A DNA stretch of 7,664 bases from Candidatus Margulisiibacteriota bacterium (GTDB taxonomy: Bacteria > Margulisbacteria > WOR-1 > O2-12-FULL-45-9), in assembly GCA_030018645.1 (NCBI GenBank), contig JASEHX010000045.1, positions 1,816-9,479 on the forward strand, in the 5' to 3' direction. Below the pieces are notes generated by a model. That model ran no database searches and was not told the DNA's origin. It saw nothing but the letters and a program-made list of their open reading frames with translations. Positions within the stretch are counted from its first letter, which is position 1. Every line of letters begins with the position of its first letter. A program made the position numbers and the translations under genes. This document shows, piece by piece, positions 5,285 to 7,664 of this stretch.

Positions 5285-6069
5285 ATAATCTCCGCTGCAT
5301 CAAAGACCGGACCATCGTCGCAGACTTTTTTGTAGCCGTTTTTGGTCTTGATGACACAGCCCATACAGGTCCCGATACCGCAGGCCATTTTGGCTTCCAT
5401 GGAAACTTGGCAGGGGATTTTGTTCTTGCGGGCAATGTTAGAAATAGCTTCTAGCATTGCATAAGGACCGCAGGCATAGATAGATGCGGGTCGTGAATCG
5501 TGAATCGTGAGTCGTGAATAGAGAAGATCAGATACAAATCCTTTTTCGCCATGGCTGCCGTCGTCGGTGGAGATAAGCACTTTGTCCGCAATTTGCTTAA
5601 AATCTTTTTCACAATAAAGCTTGGCTTTTGTGCCAGCGCCAATGAATGCAATTATTTGATCTTTGGTCTTTGGTCTTTGATCTTTGATCTTTTCTGCTAG
5701 ATTTACAAGTGGAGCCACTCCCATTCCTCCGCCAACTAAAATTATTGTTTGTTTTTCCGAGGGCAATGAAAATCCGCTGCCTAACGGGCCAAGGATGTCC
5801 AAATCGTCGCCCGGTTTGGTTTGCGATAAAATTGCGGTCCCTTTGCCAACCACTTCGTATAAAAGCTGGAAAGCATTATCTTTTTTTATTATGCGATGAA
5901 GGCTAAGCGGCCGCCGTAAGAGAGGATCATATTTACTGCTAACTCTAATATTGACAAATTGGCCGGGTTTAGCTTCTTGGCAAAGATTGGGTGAGGAAAG
6001 GGTTAATTTGAAAACAGTAGAGGCAATTTGTTGGTGCTGAAGTATGCGGCAATTTTCCTGCTTTGGCAT
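5275..6069 (-). CDS. pyrK: Dihydroorotate dehydrogenase electron transfer subunit PyrK
   Basis: The 264-residue protein passes electrons from the PyrD FMN to NAD via FAD and a [2Fe-2S] cluster. The FAD-binding barrel has RRPLSLH (52-58); the NAD domain has VGGGMGVAP (112-120) and TDDGSHGEKGFVSDLL (168-183); CGP is at 200-202; the cluster ligands are C230-x4-C235-x2-C238-x11-C250 in CGIGTCMGC and the tail. All parts of the family are present and the length is normal. Two linkers are made of heptamer DNA repeats: residues 127-138 (KIKDQRPKTKDQ) and 184-193 (YSRLTIHDSR). A change of one unit in either would shift the frame and remove the Fe-S domain. The start at 6069 follows an extended -10 whose +1 is the ATG, with no Shine-Dalgarno. 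pyrD overlaps downstream, and a HEPN fragment ends 4 nt before the start codon. Confidence 0.95.
   Translation of the reverse strand: MPKQENCRILQHQQIASTVFKLTLSSPNLCQEAKPGQFVNIRVSSKYDPLLRRPLSLHRIIKKDNAFQLLYEVVGKGTAILSQTKPGDDLDILGPLGSGFSLPSEKQTIILVGGGMGVAPLVNLAEKIKDQRPKTKDQIIAFIGAGTKAKLYCEKDFKQIADKVLISTDDGSHGEKGFVSDLLYSRLTIHDSRPASIYACGPYAMLEAISNIARKNKIPCQVSMEAKMACGIGTCMGCVIKTKNGYKKVCDDGPVFDAAEIIWD
5491..5518. repeat. Heptamer tandem repeat, 4 x 7 bp, in pyrK
   Basis: Four contiguous copies of TCGTGAA (the third reads TCGTGAG) fill 28 bp. On the coding strand this is TTCACGA-type and yields YSRLTIHDSR at PyrK residues 184-193, between the DGSHGEKGF strand and the YACGP strand. Because 7 is not a multiple of 3, each unit is read in a different phase. 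Confidence 0.9.
5656..5690. repeat. Heptamer tandem repeat, 5 x 7 bp, in pyrK
   Basis: Five contiguous units alternate between TTGATCT and TTGGTCT (order A-G-G-A-A at the fourth base) over 35 bp. They encode KIKDQRPKTKDQ, PyrK residues 127-138, a charged linker just after the NAD-binding GGGMG helix. The unit differs from the other pyrK tract but has the same length. Confidence 0.9.
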
Positions 6070-6073
6070 TATT

Positions 6074-6223
6074 TTATTTTAACAGCTTGAACAATACTTC
6101 TTTAGCTTGGTGAATGTGGTAAATAATAATATCTGCATGTCCCTTTTGGTTGATAAGTAGATCTACTGTGTCAGTATCATGATTAGCTAAAGTAATCCAT
6201 TCCATGAAATCAGCTTTGCTCAT
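6074..6223 (-). pseudogene. Truncated HEPN-domain (HepT-like) toxin gene, 49 codons
   Basis: ATG 6223 lies within the last 14 bases of the nucleotidyltransferase gene, the usual MNT-HEPN overlap. The 49 residues look like the first two helices of a HEPN domain: MEWITLANHDTDTVDLL, then IIIYHIHQAKEVLFKLLK, in which HQAKEVLFKLL corresponds to the family's QQAxEKxLKALL. HEPN toxins are normally about 110-140 residues and carry the RNase motif R-x4-6-H in the second half; that half is absent here. The stop TAA is itself made from the -10 box of pyrK and lies 4 nt before the pyrK ATG, as if a deletion joined the HEPN gene to the pyrK promoter. It is likely inactive as an RNase. A functional mini-HEPN is possible but less likely. 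Confidence 0.6.
6076..6084 (-). promoter_or_regulatory. Extended -10 promoter of pyrKD
   Basis: The minus strand reads TGT followed by TAAAAT, ending at 6076. The predicted +1 is 6069, the A of the pyrK ATG, so the transcript is probably leaderless. A convincing -35 is missing, as is common for extended -10 promoters. It overlaps the stop codon of the HEPN fragment. Confidence 0.66.
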
Positions 6224-6527
6224 AAACTTTTTTACCCTTGGAGGTTATTTCTAACCAAAAGCCTAATTTTTTCCTTTGTTTATTGCGGATTTCTTCAGAA
6301 GAAGCAACAATTAGATCAAGCCCGAAATTTCTTGGAAAGAGAGATTTGCTAATTTCTAGTGCGAGCTGGTTTTTATTGCGGGGAGAGTCGTCAACTACTA
6401 GCAGATCTACATCGCTTAAATCAGTGGCCTTGCCGGAGGCATAGCTTCCAAATAAATATATTCTACTTGGCTTGGCTCTATCTTTTATCGTATCAATTAT
6501 CTTGTTAATTTCATCTTGGTTCAACAT
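6210..6527 (-). CDS. MNT-type nucleotidyltransferase (MntA-like antitoxin)
   Basis: With start 6527 the protein has 105 residues and the minimal nucleotidyltransferase fold. The signature FGSYASGKATDLSDVDLLV (26-44) fits GS-x10-D-x-D exactly (G27, S28, D39, D41), and D71 in GLDLIVAS supplies the third carboxylate. In known MntA/HepT systems this enzyme AMPylates and silences the HEPN RNase encoded next to it, and here a HEPN fragment overlaps its 3' end by 14 nt. The catalytic residues look intact although the partner is cut short. An ATG at 6551 is in frame, but a TATAAT box lies between it and 6527, with +1 within a base of ATG 6527, and the family N-terminus fits MLNQDEINKI; 6527 is chosen. 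It could act on another HEPN protein elsewhere. Confidence 0.82.
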   Translation of the reverse strand: MLNQDEINKIIDTIKDRAKPSRIYLFGSYASGKATDLSDVDLLVVDDSPRNKNQLALEISKSLFPRNFGLDLIVASSEEIRNKQRKKLGFWLEITSKGKKVYEQS

Positions 6528-6534
6528 CTTAAAT

Positions 6535-6543
6535 ATTATATCA
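6535..6543 (-). promoter_or_regulatory. Extended -10 promoter of the MNT gene; decides its start
   Basis: TGA followed by TATAAT reads on the minus strand, ending at 6535. The expected +1 is 6528 or 6527, against ATG 6527. Since the box would lie inside the coding region if translation began at 6551, it argues for the shorter protein. No Shine-Dalgarno is present. Confidence 0.66.
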
Positions 6544-6556
6544 CATTGCACTTGTG

Positions 6557-6622
6557 TTAAATCGCAGTTGTTTCTTTAATGGCCGGCCCAACGATTCCCC
6601 CGCCGATAATGATAACCGCCAT
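6557..6622 (-). pseudogene. 21-codon remnant of a Rossmann-fold FAD/NAD oxidoreductase
   Basis: The ATG follows the DUF4349 stop without any gap (TAA then ATG), typical of coupled operon genes. The peptide begins with VIIIGGGIVGPAI, a clear GxGxxG dinucleotide-binding strand-turn like the N-terminus of FAD-dependent oxidoreductases, and stops at TAA after 21 codons. The rest of the enzyme is absent; the MNT promoter region follows at once. It is most likely the leftover start of a flavoprotein gene after deletion or replacement, although so short a match could be chance. No function is expected. Confidence 0.45.
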
Positions 6623-7540
6623 TTACTGTTCTTTCTTTCCTCCGCGGATTCTCTTGAACAGCCAAACCAGCAGATAAATGACAAAAGTCAAAAACGCCAG
6701 CCAGGGGACGGCGGCAAAGACCACAATGATAATATCGCCGATTGAAGTGAAGAAACCGACCAAGGCGGCGGCAAAAATATCTACAATAGATTGCAGCCAA
6801 TTGGCCCGCCGCGGCAGGTCAACTCCGGCTTCATATAAACTAATAGAAATGGTGGAGAGATCAACCACGTTATTGTAATAACGGAGCGTTCCCTGCATGC
6901 TTTCAATGTTGCCGCGCACGCGGGCCAGCTCGCGCTCCACTTCCAAGATGCTAGAGACATTGTTGGTTTTGGTGTTCAGTAAGGTTATAAGCCGTTTTTC
7001 AAAATTGAACTCATTGCGCAAGCGGGCTTTCAGGTCATAATATTCACGGGTAATGTCAGAGGCCGCTTTGTTTTCGTCTTCAACCTCTCCCAGTTTTTTT
7101 ATCTGGTCGCAGGCGAGATCAAGCTTTGCCGCCGGGACGCGGAGAGTGGCATTGCCGTAGCGGCTGCGGCTTTCGGCTTTTTTAATGGAAGAATTGCCGA
7201 GATAACCGCCGTTCTTACTGGCGATAATTTTCAGGGCATCCATGGCTTTAGCGACATCTTTAACTTCGAGCTGGAGGGATACGGCATAAACGATCTTACG
7301 GGGCATTTTTATATCGGACTTTGCTTCGCCTGCCCTTTCTCCTAATGTTCCAGCCATAGGTTTATTAGCGGTGGATGGAGCATCGTATTCCCGTACGCTG
7401 TCATGCACACCTCGGAAAGAACTGGAGGAAAAACTTTTCAGCTTAACAGGCGAAGACAAATTGGCTTTCTTCATCAAATCACAGCCAGAGAGCAAAATGA
7501 TGGACAAGGCAACAACAGCGATCAATCTTTTCTTTAACAT
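6623..7540 (-). CDS. DUF4349-domain lipoprotein
   Basis: With start 7540 the product has 305 residues. It opens with a lipoprotein signal peptide: KKR, a hydrophobic core and the lipobox LSGC with Cys20 as the lipidated residue. A Ser-rich low-complexity linker (about 30-78) leads into DUF4349 (about 82-298): KIVYAVSLQLEV, then SDITREYYDLKARL, and the helical EVERELARVRGNIESMQG (200-217) that is typical of the family and likely forms a coiled coil. Two membrane-spanning stretches follow at about 255-277 and 279-296, ending in a basic tail. The protein would be anchored at both ends in the membrane, with the coiled coil outside. The family has no settled function. An in-frame TTG at 7555 was rejected because a Shine-Dalgarno lies between it and 7540. 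A truncated oxidoreductase ORF follows directly. Confidence 0.88.
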   Translation of the reverse strand: MLKKRLIAVVALSIILLSGCDLMKKANLSSPVKLKSFSSSSFRGVHDSVREYDAPSTANKPMAGTLGERAGEAKSDIKMPRKIVYAVSLQLEVKDVAKAMDALKIIASKNGGYLGNSSIKKAESRSRYGNATLRVPAAKLDLACDQIKKLGEVEDENKAASDITREYYDLKARLRNEFNFEKRLITLLNTKTNNVSSILEVERELARVRGNIESMQGTLRYYNNVVDLSTISISLYEAGVDLPRRANWLQSIVDIFAAALVGFFTSIGDIIIVVFAAVPWLAFLTFVIYLLVWLFKRIRGGKKEQ

Positions 7541-7546
7541 AGATAA

Positions 7547-7553
7547 CCTCCCC
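7547..7553 (-). promoter_or_regulatory. Shine-Dalgarno of the DUF4349 gene; decides its start
   Basis: GGGGAGG lies 6 nt before ATG 7540. This fixes the start at 7540 instead of TTG 7555 and contrasts with the leaderless-type genes nearby. Confidence 0.82.
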
Positions 7554-7570
7554 AAATAGATAGTAAGATT

Positions 7571-7598
7571 ATTATACGCTATGAAAAGTAAAATGCAA
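7571..7598 (-). promoter_or_regulatory. Promoter of the DUF4349 gene
   Basis: TATAAT (7576-7571) has a weak -35 TTGCAT (7598-7593) 16 bp upstream. The expected +1 near 7564 gives a leader of about 24 nt that carries the Shine-Dalgarno, so this is a conventional leadered gene. Confidence 0.6.
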
Positions 7599-7624
7599 TG
7601 AAATTTTATTGCTGTAGCAGCAAC

Positions 7625-7664
7625 GTGATAATGTCCGGTTTGAGCAAAGTGAAAATGTCCGGTT
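7625..7664. repeat. Two 16-bp direct repeats at the window edge, possible IS end
   Basis: GTGATAATGTCCGGTT (7625-7640) and GTGAAAATGTCCGGTT (7649-7664) differ at one base and are spaced 24 bp start to start. Repeated short motifs of this kind occur at the termini of some insertion sequences as transposase sites. No transposase is inside the window, so this is only a suggestion; the array may continue beyond the edge. Confidence 0.5.

Noticed and set aside
5491..5690. Heptamer arrays as a CRISPR or direct-repeat locus
   Set aside because: Units are contiguous 7-mers without spacers and lie within a coding gene.
6551..6576. Start of the MNT gene at ATG 6551
   Set aside because: The promoter -10 box lies between 6551 and ATG 6527, and the extra residues do not fit the family.
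6576..6800. Minus-strand 74-codon open frame overlapping the DUF4349 3' end
   Set aside because: It lies in another frame of the same strand inside the well-supported DUF4349 gene; composition is Arg/Cys/His-rich without a domain or ribosome site.

Overview
The window looks like a chromosomal segment of an uncultivated bacterium with fairly low GC (about 40-45% by eye). In-frame UGA is used as a stop by several genes, so this is the standard code and not the UGA-glycine code of Gracilibacteria/SR1. Small tightly packed genes, leaderless-type promoters, heptamer tandem repeats inside genes, palindromic intergenic repeats and truncated gene remnants fit a candidate-phylum lineage (Patescibacteria/CPR or a Margulisbacteria/WOR-1-like group). 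That placement is inference only.

Layout. Positions 1-2493, minus strand: a surface-glycan cluster. A GT39/83-type membrane glycosyltransferase (1066-2493) is followed by a polyprenol-phosphate sugar synthase-like GT2 (281-1015) and a second GT2 cut by the window edge (1-284). The synthase would make the lipid-linked sugar donor that the membrane enzyme uses. Position 2613 onward, plus strand: a divergent GT9 (heptosyltransferase-like) gene carrying an internal G-quadruplex-type tract. A 47-codon remnant of what may be a third glycosyltransferase starts inside its 3' end. Convergent to this is leuD (3649-4176), whose 3' end overlaps the remnant. A 168-bp palindromic element (4213-4380) separates leuD from pyrD (4379-5284) and pyrK (5275-6069), which encode the two subunits of the NAD-dependent class 1B dihydroorotate dehydrogenase. 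Upstream of pyrK lies a MntA/HepT-like pair: an intact-looking MNT nucleotidyltransferase (6210-6527) and a HEPN fragment of only 49 codons (6074-6223). Then come a 21-codon remnant of a Rossmann-type flavoprotein (6557-6622), a DUF4349 lipoprotein (6623-7540), and at the edge two 16-bp direct repeats that may mark a mobile-element end.

Themes. (1) Five minus-strand genes have a TATAAT/TAAAAT box whose predicted +1 falls on or within about 3 nt of the ATG, and none of these has a Shine-Dalgarno. The internal operon gene pyrD and the DUF4349 gene do have one. Two initiation modes therefore seem to coexist, and this also fixes starts (6527 rather than 6551; 7540 rather than 7555). (2) About 7-bp tandem repeats sit inside conserved enzyme genes (pyrK twice, GT9 once as a degenerate G-rich form). 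(3) Three truncated genes follow directly after intact ones. (4) Two related palindromic elements occupy intergenic gaps. I see no tRNA, rRNA, CRISPR array or complete transposase.
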